From: Thalassobaculaceae bacterium
GTDB taxonomy: Bacteria; Pseudomonadota; Alphaproteobacteria; Thalassobaculales; Thalassobaculaceae
DNA: 63,856 nucleotides
Reading direction: 5' to 3'
Assembly (NCBI GenBank): GCA_029212785.1
Contig: JARGOG010000025.1
Coordinates: forward strand, 1 to 63,856
The notes beneath the pieces are model-generated. The model did no database searches and was not told the origin of the DNA. It saw only the letters and a list, made by a program, of their open reading frames with translations. Shown here piece after piece: positions 18,178-26,676 of the stretch (within the stretch, counting starts at the first letter, position 1; each line of letters begins with the position of its first letter). The position numbers and the translations under genes are program-made.

Positions 18178-18210
18178 CGCCCCATCGGGCCCAAGCGGAC
18201 CGATGGGGCG
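18178..18210. terminator. Bidirectional terminator hairpin
   Basis: CGCCCCATCGG (18178-18188) pairs perfectly with CCGATGGGGCG (18200-18210) around an 11-nt loop. It lies between the convergent low-GC orphan and creatinase genes and could terminate both. Confidence 0.7.
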
Positions 18211-18220
18211 TGGCGCCGGA

Positions 18221-19432
18221 TCAGCCCACCACGTTCTTCTCGGGGCCGGTGGGGAAGCCGGTGATGTTCTCGGCGCCGTCCGCGGTGACGATCAGGATGT
18301 CGTGCTCGCGATAGCCACCGGCACCCGGCTGGCCCTCCGGGATCGTGATCATCGGCTCCATCGAGACCACCATGCCCGGTTCCAGCACCGTCTCCACATC
18401 CTCGCGCAGTTCCAGCCCGGCCTCGCGGCCGTAGTAATGCGACAGCACGCCAAAGGAATGGCCGTAGCCGAAGGTGCGGTTCTCCAGCACGCCGTGGCGG
18501 GCGTAGATCCCGTTCAAGGCCTGGGCGATGTCGCAGCACCGGGTGCCCGGTCGGATCAGATCCAGACCCGCATGGTAGACCTCGAGATTGATGTCCCAGT
18601 AGCGCCGATGGGCATCGGAGACCGACGAGCAGAACAGGGTGCGCTCCAGGGCGGTGTAATAGCCGGCGATCATTGGGAAGCAGTTCAGCGACAGGATGTC
18701 GCCGGCCCCGATCCGCCTCGACGTCACCGGATTGTGGGCGCCGTCGGTGTTGATGCCGGACTGGAACCAGGTCCAGGTGTCCATCAGGTCGCCATGGGGA
18801 AAGGTCCGGGCGATCTCGCGCACCATTGCCTGGGTCGCATGCAGGGCGACCTCATGCTCCGGCACGCCGACGCCGATCGCCTCCACACAGGCCGCCCCGC
18901 CGATATCGGCGATCCGCGTGCCGTGGCGGATCAGGGCGATCTCCTCGGCGGATTTGGTCATGCGCTGGCGCATGGAGGCGGCGGCCACGTCCGAGAATTC
19001 GGCGTCGGGGAACGCCTCGCCGAGCAGGCGTCGGGTGTCCAGATCGACATGGTCGTATTCGATGCCGATGCGTGTCGCGCCCGGCAGCAGGGTCTGCAGG
19101 GCGTGGAACCAGTTGTCGCGACGCCAGTCGGTATAGACGAGGTTGCTGCCGGCGGTCCGGCGCCAGGGCTGGCCGGCATCGATATTGGCGCTGACGGTGG
19201 TGACCGCGTCGGCGGTGACGACGCAGGCGTAACGCCGGCCGAACCGGGTGTAGAGGAAGTCGGTGTAGTAGTTGATCGCGTGATACGAGGTCAGCACTGC
19301 GGCCTCCATCCCCTGCTCCGCCAGGATGGTCCGCAGGCCGGCCTGACGGCGGGCCATTTCTTCGGCTGAGAACGTGCCCTGAACCTTCTCCCCGTTCTCA
19401 ATGCGCTTGAGACGCTCCATATCCAAGGTCAT
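18221..19432 (-). CDS. Creatinase (creatine amidinohydrolase)
   Basis: A 403-residue pita-bread-fold protein, the same length as Pseudomonas putida creatinase, which hydrolyses creatine to sarcosine and urea. It keeps creatinase-specific blocks as I recall them from that enzyme: SYHAINYYTDFLYTRFGRRY, WFQSGINTDGAHNPVTSRR with the catalytic His near residue 232, LNCFPMIAGYYTALERTLF, RTFGYGHSFGVLSHYYGREA and PGAGGYREHDILIV. Unlike metallopeptidases of the M24 family it lacks the metal ligands. ATG 19432 has GGAGGGG upstream and is preferred to an upstream in-frame start. No creatininase, sarcosine oxidase or urease genes lie in the window. Confidence 0.88.
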   Translation of the reverse strand: MTLDMERLKRIENGEKVQGTFSAEEMARRQAGLRTILAEQGMEAAVLTSYHAINYYTDFLYTRFGRRYACVVTADAVTTVSANIDAGQPWRRTAGSNLVYTDWRRDNWFHALQTLLPGATRIGIEYDHVDLDTRRLLGEAFPDAEFSDVAAASMRQRMTKSAEEIALIRHGTRIADIGGAACVEAIGVGVPEHEVALHATQAMVREIARTFPHGDLMDTWTWFQSGINTDGAHNPVTSRRIGAGDILSLNCFPMIAGYYTALERTLFCSSVSDAHRRYWDINLEVYHAGLDLIRPGTRCCDIAQALNGIYARHGVLENRTFGYGHSFGVLSHYYGREAGLELREDVETVLEPGMVVSMEPMITIPEGQPGAGGYREHDILIVTADGAENITGFPTGPEKNVVG

Positions 19433-19528
19433 CGACCCCTCCGGTAAACACGGGCGCAAGGTTGCGCCATCCCTCTCAGCCCTCTAATTGGTCGAGGGAC
19501 GAGACGCCAGCCCGAATAGGAAGCCTCC

Positions 19529-20875
19529 ATGACCGATCTGAAGCCGCAGGATCTGCTCGACGATCTCCTCACCCGGGCGAAGCGTGCCGGCGCCGACGCC
19601 GCGGACGCTATTCTGGCCCAGGGCGTTTCCCAGTCGGTGTCCCAGCGCCTCGGCAAACCGGAATCGGTGGAACGGTCCGAGGGCAAGGATCTCGGCCTGC
19701 GGGTCTTCGTCGGCCGGCGTCAGGCGGTGGTCTCGACCACCGACTTCAAGGGCGACGCGCTGGACGACATGATCGCGCGGGCGGTCGCCATGGCCAAGGT
19801 GGCGCCGGAGGATCCCTATGCCGGCCTCGCCGAACCGGGGCAGATCGCGTCCGACTGGCCGCAGATCGAGATGTTCGACCCGACCGAGCCCAGCGCCGAC
19901 ACCCTGGTCGAGCGCGCCCGCGCTGCCGAGGACGCGGCCCGCGCGGTCGCCGGCGTGACCAACTCGGAAGGGGCGGAGGCCGGGTTCGGCGTGACCGACG
20001 TGACCCTGGCCGCGAGCAACGGCTTCGCCGGCGGCTACAAACGCTCCAGCTACTCCCTCGGCGTCTCCGTGATCGCCGGGACGGGCCAGAAGATGGAGCG
20101 CGACTACGACTATAGCGCCAAGGTGTTCGACGTCGACCTGGAGGACCCCGCCGCGGTCGGCCGCCGCGCCGGCGAGCGCGCGGTGCGCCGTCTTAACCCG
20201 CGCCGCCCGAAGACGTCCCGTGTGCCCGTGGTGATGGAGCCTCGGGCCGCGCGATCCATGCTGGGCTATCTGGCCTCGGCGATCAGCGGCTCGGCGATCG
20301 CCCGCGGCACCAGCTTCCTGAAGGATTCCATGGGCGCGCAGCTGTTCGGCCCGGAGATCCAGATCCTCGACGATCCGCATCGCCCGCGCGGCTTCCGCTC
20401 CAAGCCGTTCGATGCCGAGGGGCTGGCGACCAATCCGCGCGCGGTGATCGACGGCGGCCGGCTGACAAGCTGGACCCTGGATCTCGCCACCGCCCGCCAG
20501 CTCGGCCTGGAGAGCACCGCCAGCGCCTCGCGCGGAACCGGTGGCACGCCCGGGCCGAGCGTCAGCAATTTCTATCTCGCTGCCGGTACGGTCTCGCCCG
20601 AGGATCTGATCAAGGACATCGGGAGCGGTTTCTTCGTTACCGAGATGATGGGGACCAGCGTCAACCTGGTCACCGGCGACTACAGCCGCGGGGCGTCGGG
20701 CTATTGGATCGAGAACGGCGAGATTACCTTTCCGGTCTCCGAGATGACGATCGGCGGCCATCTGCGCGACATGTTCGCCTCCCTGGTCGCGGCCGACGAT
20801 CTCGAGTTCAAGTACGGTATGGACAGCCCGACCCTGCGGATCGAGGGACTTCTGGTCGGCGGCGGCGAGGGCTGA
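19529..20875 (+). CDS. pmbA: Metalloprotease-related protein PmbA/TldE
   Basis: A 448-residue TldD/PmbA family member. PmbA (TldE) pairs with TldD in a protease that degrades unfolded peptides and matures modified peptides such as microcin B17. TldE lacks the HExxxH zinc site of TldD, and none is visible here. Family blocks: GKDLGLRVFVGRRQAVVSTTD, VPVVMEPRAARSMLGYLASA, AISGSAIARGTSFLKD, FYLAAGTVSPEDLIKDI and GYWIENGEITFPVSEMTI. AGGAAG precedes the ATG. No TldD is encoded in the window; in Alphaproteobacteria it is often elsewhere. Confidence 0.9.
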   Translation: MTDLKPQDLLDDLLTRAKRAGADAADAILAQGVSQSVSQRLGKPESVERSEGKDLGLRVFVGRRQAVVSTTDFKGDALDDMIARAVAMAKVAPEDPYAGLAEPGQIASDWPQIEMFDPTEPSADTLVERARAAEDAARAVAGVTNSEGAEAGFGVTDVTLAASNGFAGGYKRSSYSLGVSVIAGTGQKMERDYDYSAKVFDVDLEDPAAVGRRAGERAVRRLNPRRPKTSRVPVVMEPRAARSMLGYLASAISGSAIARGTSFLKDSMGAQLFGPEIQILDDPHRPRGFRSKPFDAEGLATNPRAVIDGGRLTSWTLDLATARQLGLESTASASRGTGGTPGPSVSNFYLAAGTVSPEDLIKDIGSGFFVTEMMGTSVNLVTGDYSRGASGYWIENGEITFPVSEMTIGGHLRDMFASLVAADDLEFKYGMDSPTLRIEGLLVGGGEG

Positions 20876-21003
20876 CTCGGGCGGCGAGAGTGCTCCCGCA
20901 TTCGTGAAAGATTTCCTCTGGTAGGGGCGCTGCGTCCACCCCATATGCGGGCTCGGGCGGAGGAGACCGGCGTGAAGGCGCCGGGCACCCAGAGGAGCAG
21001 ACC

Positions 21004-21522
21004 ATGCGCACCCTACCCGCCATTCTCAGGTTTTCCGTCATCTTGGGCCTGGGCGTCGTTGGCGCATTCATCGTCACGTGCGGTGCCGGATTCTCGGCGC
21101 GCGGCGCGGCGGGTGTGGCGGCGAGGCCGGTGTTCGAGCGCGGCGGGGTCGCGCTGGGCGGTTACGACACCGTGGCCTATTTCCTCGACCGCGAGCCGGT
21201 GGAGGGTTCGGAAACCCATCGGGTCGACTGGAACGGTGTCGTGTGGCATTTCACGTCGGATGAAAACGCGCTTCTGTTTCGTGGCGAGCCGGAGCGTTTC
21301 GCCCCGCAATACGGCGGCTACAGCCTCTACGGCATGTCGCGCGGCAAGGCCTACGCGGCCGACCCCCGGGTATTCGACATCATCGACGGCAAGCTCTACC
21401 TGTCGCGCAACGACGCCGTGCGCGGGATCTGGCAACGCAATCCGGACGGATATATCGCCGCTGCCGACAAGGCTTGGCAGGAGGCCCACTGGTCGGAAGC
21501 GCCGACCCTGCTCGTTCGCTGA
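21004..21522 (+). CDS. YHS domain protein, exported or membrane-anchored
   Basis: A 172-residue protein with an N-terminal hydrophobic segment (ILGLGVVGAFIVTCGAGF), which could be a signal peptide or anchor, then a YHS domain: FERGGVALGGYDTVAYFLD, WNGVVWHFTSDENALLF and RFAPQYGGYSLYGMSRGKA. YHS domains are small folds linked to metal handling; canonical ones keep Cys residues that are absent from this part. The C-terminus includes AVRGIWQRNPDGYIAAADK. AGAGGAG precedes the ATG. Convergent with the diacylglycerol kinase gene. Confidence 0.85.
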   Translation: MRTLPAILRFSVILGLGVVGAFIVTCGAGFSARGAAGVAARPVFERGGVALGGYDTVAYFLDREPVEGSETHRVDWNGVVWHFTSDENALLFRGEPERFAPQYGGYSLYGMSRGKAYAADPRVFDIIDGKLYLSRNDAVRGIWQRNPDGYIAAADKAWQEAHWSEAPTLLVR

Positions 21523-21546
21523 GCGGGCGGATCCGGCCGGGCGGGC

Positions 21547-22524
21547 TCATGTCGGCTTTGGCGGCATCCGCAGGAAGATCGTCTCGGCGGCGACGGACAT
21601 GCTGACCGGAAGCCGGGTGATGATGTCGCCGTCGCCCTGGACTGGTCCTTCCCGGCCATTCTCGACCGAGATCACGCGTCCGGGGATGACCCGGTAGGTG
21701 TTCAGACGATCCAGGAAACCGCCGAACAGCGCCATCATGTAGTAGATCGCCTGCCAGCGACCGGGCTTCTCGAACAGACAGACATGCAGGCCGGGCTCGG
21801 TGATGCGCGCGTCCTCGGCGCAGATGAACTTTCCGGCGTAGTAGTGGCCGTTGGCGACGATCGCCGACGCCGCCTCGTGAACGGTGCCGTCGATCGTGAC
21901 GCGGTACCGGTGGTTCCGGTAGGCGGCCCAGCGTTTCGCGGTCGCCAGCGCATAGGCGAGCTTGCCGGTTCGCCGCTTCAGCTTGACGTCGACCGTCGCC
22001 ACGACTTCCGCATCCAGGCCGACGCCGGCCATCAGGGCGAAGTAACGGTCGTTGGCCATACCCAGATGCACCTGCGTCGACACCCCCGACAGGATTGTGA
22101 CCACGACCGATTGCGGGTCGGTCTCCAGACCGATCTCGGCGGCCAGGACGTTGGCCGTCCCGATCGGCAGCAAAGCCAGCGGGGTGTTCCCGCCCGCCAG
22201 GCCATTGACCACCTCGTTGATCGTCCCGTCGCCGCCGGCGCAGATTACGACGTCGGGACCGGACCCGATGGTCTTGGCGTCGGCGGCGGTCTGCTGGGCA
22301 TCGCCGGCGAACGCGGTTTCATGCACCTCGACGTCGACGCCGGCTTCCCGCAACAGCGCGACGACCTCTTCCAGGCGCGCCACCTTGCGGCCGCCCCCCG
22401 CATTCCGGTTGAAGATGATCAGAGCCCGGCGAATCGCGGCGGGAGACCGATCTCCTTGCGCCTCCGGGGCTGCCTCCGGATCACCGGTCGAATTCTTCGA
22501 AGTGGCCGCGCTGTCGGTGCGCAT
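21547..22524 (-). CDS. Diacylglycerol/lipid kinase family protein (YegS/BmrU type)
   Basis: A 325-residue kinase of the DAGK catalytic family. ALIIFNRNAGGGRK, the nucleotide-binding GGDGTINEVVNGLAG, LPIGTANVLAAEIGL and IVANGHYYAGKFICAEDARI are diagnostic. Soluble members phosphorylate diacylglycerol or related lipids at the membrane. The first 40 residues are polar linker; ATG 22524 is chosen, with an upstream in-frame start possible. The gene is divergent from plcP-agt, so all three act on or produce diacylglycerol. A role in returning PlcP-derived diacylglycerol to phosphatidate is inferred from that arrangement. Confidence 0.87.
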   Translation of the reverse strand: MRTDSAATSKNSTGDPEAAPEAQGDRSPAAIRRALIIFNRNAGGGRKVARLEEVVALLREAGVDVEVHETAFAGDAQQTAADAKTIGSGPDVVICAGGDGTINEVVNGLAGGNTPLALLPIGTANVLAAEIGLETDPQSVVVTILSGVSTQVHLGMANDRYFALMAGVGLDAEVVATVDVKLKRRTGKLAYALATAKRWAAYRNHRYRVTIDGTVHEAASAIVANGHYYAGKFICAEDARITEPGLHVCLFEKPGRWQAIYYMMALFGGFLDRLNTYRVIPGRVISVENGREGPVQGDGDIITRLPVSMSVAAETIFLRMPPKPT

Positions 22525-22652
22525 GTCCAAGTGCCCTCTCAACCGGTCTCGTGATTTTGTGTGTAGAAACTCAACGTATTCAATAACGTTAAGGATTTGT
22601 GACGTGTAATTCAAATGCTATCGAATATTTTAACTTAATCATGGTCTGTGAA

Positions 22653-22670
22653 TTGTCATCTATATTTCAC
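22653..22670 (+). promoter_or_regulatory. Possible PHO box upstream of plcP-agt
   Basis: TTGTCAT-CTAT-ATTTCAC has the architecture of a PhoB site: two 7-bp direct repeats related to CTGTCAT/CTGTCAC around a 4-bp A/T-rich spacer. The first repeat differs from CTGTCAT at one position and the second from CTGTCAC at two. It lies in the AT-rich 231-bp gap, 86 bp before plcP. The similarity is modest and found by eye, but it matches the expected phosphate control of these genes. Confidence 0.4.
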
Positions 22671-22755
22671 TTTACTACATATTGAGTGTCAAGTATCTGC
22701 GCTCCCAACTTATTGAATTTCATGCGTAGGCCATGGCTACGATGGGGGATGCGGC

Positions 22756-23529
22756 ATGAACGCGGAACGGGGCGTGGCGAGATATCGGGCGATCTGGATT
22801 TCCGATATCCATCTCGGCACCCGGGGCTGTCAGGCAGAATACCTGCTCGATTTCCTCAAGCATACCGATTCCGAGTACCTCTACCTGGTCGGTGACATCC
22901 TCGACATCTGGCGGATGAAGCGCAGCTGGGCTTGGCGTCAGAGCCATAACGACGTGGTGCAGAAACTGCTGCGCAAGGCGCGCAAGGGCACCAAGGTCAT
23001 CTTCATCCCCGGTAACCACGACGATCTGTTCCGCGAGTTCCTGAACTCGGATTTCGGTCAGATCGAGATCCGACCCGAACACATTCATGTCACCAAGCAG
23101 GGCAAGCGCTTCCTGGTGATCCATGGGGACGAGTTCGACGTGGTGGTGACCTATGCCAAGTGGCTCGCGGTGCTGGGGGACTGGTCCTACAACGCGCTGC
23201 TCTCGTTCAACACGGTCTTCAACGAGATCCGCCGCCGCCTCGGTTATCCGTATTGGTCGCTCTCGGCCTATCTGAAGCAGAAAGCCAAGCGCGCGGTGGA
23301 GTTCGTCGGCGCGTTCGAGGACGCGCTCGCCGACGAGGCCCGCAAGCGCGGCGTCGACGGTGTCGTGTGCGGCCACATCCACAAGGCCGAGATGCGGATG
23401 ATCGACGACATCCTGTATTGCAACGACGGCGACTGGGTGGAGAGCTGTACAGCCCTGGTGGAAAACATGGATGGCGAGATGGAGATCCTGCACTGGGCGG
23501 AGATCCGCCAGCTCTCCTTCGCCGCCTGA
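22756..23529 (+). CDS. plcP: PlcP-type phospholipase C / metallophosphoesterase
   Basis: A 257-residue calcineurin-like phosphoesterase, often annotated UDP-2,3-diacylglucosamine diphosphatase-like. Metal-site motifs: WISDIHLGT (DxH), YLVGDILDIW (GD), FIPGNHDDLF (GNHD), VIHGDEFD (H) and VCGHIHKAEMR (GHxH). In Sinorhizobium and marine Alphaproteobacteria this group contains PlcP, which under phosphate starvation removes phosphocholine or phosphoethanolamine head groups to give diacylglycerol. Identification as PlcP rather than LpxH rests on the glycosyltransferase 24 bp downstream and on local motifs. Promoter region AT-rich with a possible PHO box. Confidence 0.78.
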   Translation: MNAERGVARYRAIWISDIHLGTRGCQAEYLLDFLKHTDSEYLYLVGDILDIWRMKRSWAWRQSHNDVVQKLLRKARKGTKVIFIPGNHDDLFREFLNSDFGQIEIRPEHIHVTKQGKRFLVIHGDEFDVVVTYAKWLAVLGDWSYNALLSFNTVFNEIRRRLGYPYWSLSAYLKQKAKRAVEFVGAFEDALADEARKRGVDGVVCGHIHKAEMRMIDDILYCNDGDWVESCTALVENMDGEMEILHWAEIRQLSFAA

Positions 23530-23553
23530 CCGCGTGCGGGCGAGGCGGCGACC

Positions 23554-24606
23554 GTGACTGGCAGCCCCGTGCTCGGCGACCCGTTGCATATCGCGGTCGT
23601 CTCCGACGCTTGGTATCCCCAGCTCAACGGCGTGGTGCGCACGCTGGCAACCACCGCCGACCAGCTTGAGGGGATGGGGCACAGGGTGACCTTCGTCACG
23701 CCGGACAAGTTCCGCACCGTGCCCTGCCCGACCTATCCGGAGATCCGGCTGGCGCTGTTCCCGGATCGCCGGATCGCCGAACTGCTGGACGCGGCCCATC
23801 CCTGTGCGATCCACATCGCCACCGAAGGTCCGCTCGGCCATGCCGCACGGCGCTACTGCCTGAACCGCGGCCTGCCGTTCACCACCGCCTATCACACCAA
23901 GTTTCCGGAATACGTCCATGCCCGTACCGGCATCCCGGTATCCTGGACCTATCGGATGATGCGCCGGTTTCACGGCGCGTCCGGCGGCGTGATGGTGGCC
24001 ACCGCGTCGCTGCGCCGCGAGTTGGAGGCCAACGGCTTCACCAATATCCGCGACTGGACCCGCGGCGTCGACGTAGCCCTGTTCTACCCCCGCCCCTCGA
24101 TCCTGGATCTGCCGCGCCCGATCATGATGTATGTCGGCCGGGTCGCTGTGGAGAAGAACATCGGTGCCTTCCTGGCGCTGGACCATCCGGGCACCAAGGT
24201 GGTGGTCGGCGACGGCCCGCAGCGTGCCGACCTGGCGCGCAAGTATTCCGACGTGGTTTTTGTCGGCGCCAAGGAGGGCGAGGCGCTGGCCGCGCATTAC
24301 GCCTCGGCCGATGTCTTTGTCTTCCCGAGCCGCACCGACACTTTCGGTCTGGTGCTGGTCGAGGCGCTGGCCAGTGGCGTGCCGGTGGCGGCCTATCCGG
24401 TGGCGGGCCCGCTCGATGTGATCGCCGACAGCGGGGCGGGGGTCCTGGACGAGGATCTGGCCAAAGCCGTCGAAGGAGCGTTGCGGATTGACCGGGAGGT
24501 GGCTCGGGCGCGCGGGCTCCAATTCACCTGGAAACGCTGTGCCGAGATGTTCGTGGAGAACCTGCAGCCCTTCGATCCGGCGGCACGTCTGGTGCAGGCG
24601 GCCTGA
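23554..24606 (+). CDS. agt: GT4 glycosyltransferase, Agt-like glycolipid synthase
   Basis: A 350-residue GT-B enzyme of family GT4. N-terminal IAVVSDAWYPQLNGVVRTL, acceptor-side TAYHTKFPEYVHARTGI, the nucleotide-sugar site segment MYVGRVAVEKNI, and VFPSRTDTFGLVLVEALASG with the E-x7-E-type motif. The GTG start has GAGG upstream. Lying 24 bp after plcP, it matches the plcP-agt pair in which Agt glycosylates diacylglycerol to glucosyl- or glucuronosyl-diacylglycerol, replacing phospholipids when phosphate is short. Sugar donor cannot be read from sequence. It is convergent with the SIMPL gene. Confidence 0.78.
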   Translation: MTGSPVLGDPLHIAVVSDAWYPQLNGVVRTLATTADQLEGMGHRVTFVTPDKFRTVPCPTYPEIRLALFPDRRIAELLDAAHPCAIHIATEGPLGHAARRYCLNRGLPFTTAYHTKFPEYVHARTGIPVSWTYRMMRRFHGASGGVMVATASLRRELEANGFTNIRDWTRGVDVALFYPRPSILDLPRPIMMYVGRVAVEKNIGAFLALDHPGTKVVVGDGPQRADLARKYSDVVFVGAKEGEALAAHYASADVFVFPSRTDTFGLVLVEALASGVPVAAYPVAGPLDVIADSGAGVLDEDLAKAVEGALRIDREVARARGLQFTWKRCAEMFVENLQPFDPAARLVQAA

Positions 24607-24629
24607 GCCCTCTCAAACCGTCACACGCG

Positions 24630-25361
24630 TCAATCCCTCAGGAAGAAGTCGATCGTCGAAACCACGCGCACGCGCTTCTCGATGGCGCCGGCCGGGTTGC
24701 CGCTGTTCCATCCGACCAGCGGGCCGATGGTGAACACGCCCTGATTTGCCTGACGGATGGCGCCCACCGTGCTGCCGCTGTCCTCGGCGAAACGCTGGGC
24801 GCCCTCGCGGGCCGCTTTCGTCGCCTCGGCGATCATGTCCGGTTTGATCTCGTTCAAGCCGGTGAAGACATAGCTCGGGCCACCGGTCTCGGCGAAGACC
24901 ACGCCCATCTTCACCAGCTCGCCGATCCGCGCGGCGGCGGTATCGACCAGCGTCACGTTGTCGGTGCGCACGGTGACCGTCTGGGCCAGGATGTAGCGGC
25001 CCTTCTCGATGCCGTCCGGGCGATAGGCCTGGGCCAGCAGATCCTGCACCTCGGCCCGGCCGCGCAGGATGTTTTCCTGGAGGATGCCTTCTCCCACCAG
25101 AAACACGATCAGCGCGTCGACATCCTGCTCGAGGCGCGACTGGGTGGCACCCAGATCGTCGCCGGTCTCGGTAATCCGCACCGGCCAGACGGCCAGATTG
25201 GCGGTCACCTCGCGCTCGGCCACACCCTTGACGCTGACGAAGCGGTCGGCCGCCCGGCCGTCGCGGAACCCGTCGCCGATGAACTTGCCTCCGACCGCGA
25301 CGCCGATGGCGACGACAACGGCGGAGAGCAGCAGAGCGATGATGCGCAGTTGATCCGGCAT
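24630..25361 (-). CDS. SIMPL domain (DUF541) protein, membrane-anchored
   Basis: A 243-residue protein with an uncleaved-looking N-terminal hydrophobic segment (IIALLLSAVVVAIGVAVGG) followed by the SIMPL/DUF541 domain: FVSVKGVAEREVTANLAVW, ILAQTVTVRTDNVTLVDTA, and AREGAQRFAEDSGSTVGAI. DUF541 proteins are periplasmic or outer-surface and include BP26 of Brucella, which forms channel-like oligomers. ATG 25361 has GGAGG upstream and begins just before the membrane segment; an earlier in-frame start lacks support. Monocistronic, downstream of nothing related. Function unknown. Confidence 0.85.
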   Translation of the reverse strand: MPDQLRIIALLLSAVVVAIGVAVGGKFIGDGFRDGRAADRFVSVKGVAEREVTANLAVWPVRITETGDDLGATQSRLEQDVDALIVFLVGEGILQENILRGRAEVQDLLAQAYRPDGIEKGRYILAQTVTVRTDNVTLVDTAAARIGELVKMGVVFAETGGPSYVFTGLNEIKPDMIAEATKAAREGAQRFAEDSGSTVGAIRQANQGVFTIGPLVGWNSGNPAGAIEKRVRVVSTIDFFLRD

Positions 25362-25495
25362 GGACTCGTTTCCTCCCAGGGCGACCGTTCTGGCCGGGCC
25401 GGCATCATACGCCAGCAATCATGACCGGTGTTAGGCCCGAGTGCGGCGATATCGGAACGCGATCAGGGCGTTGCCCCTCCCGTCGTCGGCCCGCT

Positions 25496-25807
25496 TCAGG
25501 GCTTGGCCTGGGCGTCGAACGCGGCCTTCTGATCGGCGGTCGCCTCGGCCTGGTGCTTCGCCTTCCACGCGCCATAGGGCATGCCGTAGACGATCTCGCG
25601 CGCCTGCTCGTAGTCGAGGTCGAGGCCCTTGTCCTCGGCGGCGGCCCGGTACCATTTGGACAGGCAGTTGCGGCAGAAGCCGGCCAGATTCATCAGGTCG
25701 ATGTTCTGGACGTCCGTGCGCTCACGCAGATGCGCCACCAAGGTGCGGAAGGCGGCGGCCTCGAGCTCGGTGCGGGTCGTCTCGTCGAGATTGGACTGGT
25801 CGGCCAT
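25496..25807 (-). CDS. DUF1244 family protein
   Basis: A 103-residue member of DUF1244, a small family common in Alpha- and Gammaproteobacteria. The core RTDVQNIDLMNLAGFCRNCLSKWYR is near-invariant in the family and contains a CxxC; GMPYGAWKAKHQ follows. No function is established. The ribosome binding site is GGAGG. It is the last gene of a probable operon with the DUF1028 and N-formylglutamate amidohydrolase genes. Confidence 0.9.
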   Translation of the reverse strand: MADQSNLDETTRTELEAAAFRTLVAHLRERTDVQNIDLMNLAGFCRNCLSKWYRAAAEDKGLDLDYEQAREIVYGMPYGAWKAKHQAEATADQKAAFDAQAKP

Positions 25808-25867
25808 GGTCGATCCTCCGGTTGGTCGTCTCTTGGTTCCGAATATCGGTCCTCGGACCGCAGGGCG

Positions 25868-26656
25868 CTAGTCCCCGGTGCCGGTGCGCAGCAGTTCCGC
25901 CAGCGCATCGCCGAACCGGTCGGCCCAGAGATCGCCGCCGGCATCGTCGCCGATCAGGTCCTGGCGGAACTCCAGACAGAGATTGCTGAGTCCGCGCCGG
26001 TCGGCATGGACGTCCATGGTGTAGCCCTGGGGCGAGGAGCCGGAATAGGGCTGGTTGGCGCCGACGCACACATCGGGGAACAGCCGGCGGAAGAGCGCCA
26101 TCGTCTGTGCGGAGGTGGCCGCATCCTCGGCCCACAGGAAGCCGATTTCCCAGGGCCGGTCCGCCGGCGCGCTGACCAGCCGTGGCGTGAAGCTGTGCAG
26201 GCCGACGAAAAGCGGGCGTGCGCCTGTCCTGACCCGTGCGTCCAGCAGATTGGCGATCGCCCCGTGATAGGGGTGGAACAGCGCGTCGTAGCGCGCCCGG
26301 CGGTCGTCGGCATGCAGGCCCCGGTTCGCCGGCACCGGGGTGCCGTCGGAGATCTCCGGGATCGAGGCCGGGGAATAGGGCACCCGGTTCACATCGCAGA
26401 CCAGCCGGGAATAGCCGCTGGCGATCAGCGGCGCGTCGAACCGGGCGGCCAGATGCCGGGCCACACGGGCGATGCCGATGTCGTAGCCGATATGCCGCGC
26501 CAGATCGGCCGGCGCGAGGCCGAGATCGTCGAGGCAAGCCGGGACGGCGTTGGAATCGTGGTCGGAGACGAAGATCACGGGGGCCCGACCGTCGGGGTTC
26601 ACCACCTCGAAAGCCGGGCGGTCGATGTCGCTGAGCAGTGTCATGCCGGGTGTCAT
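25868..26656 (-). CDS. N-formylglutamate amidohydrolase family protein
   Basis: About 262 residues from ATG 26656; a second in-frame ATG at 26644 would remove four. Family markers: APVIFVSDHDSNAVP, LARHIGYDIGIARVARHL, SGYSRLVCDVNRVP and GLHSFTP, with the metal-site His and Glu residues in place. Canonical members release formate from N-formyl-glutamate in histidine catabolism, but many alphaproteobacterial copies lie outside hut operons as here, so another N-acyl amide may be the substrate. It is 20 bp behind the DUF1028 gene and ahead of DUF1244. Confidence 0.85.
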   Translation of the reverse strand: MTPGMTLLSDIDRPAFEVVNPDGRAPVIFVSDHDSNAVPACLDDLGLAPADLARHIGYDIGIARVARHLAARFDAPLIASGYSRLVCDVNRVPYSPASIPEISDGTPVPANRGLHADDRRARYDALFHPYHGAIANLLDARVRTGARPLFVGLHSFTPRLVSAPADRPWEIGFLWAEDAATSAQTMALFRRLFPDVCVGANQPYSGSSPQGYTMDVHADRRGLSNLCLEFRQDLIGDDAGGDLWADRFGDALAELLRTGTGD

Positions 26657-26676
26657 AGAATCCGCCGCCGCAACGC

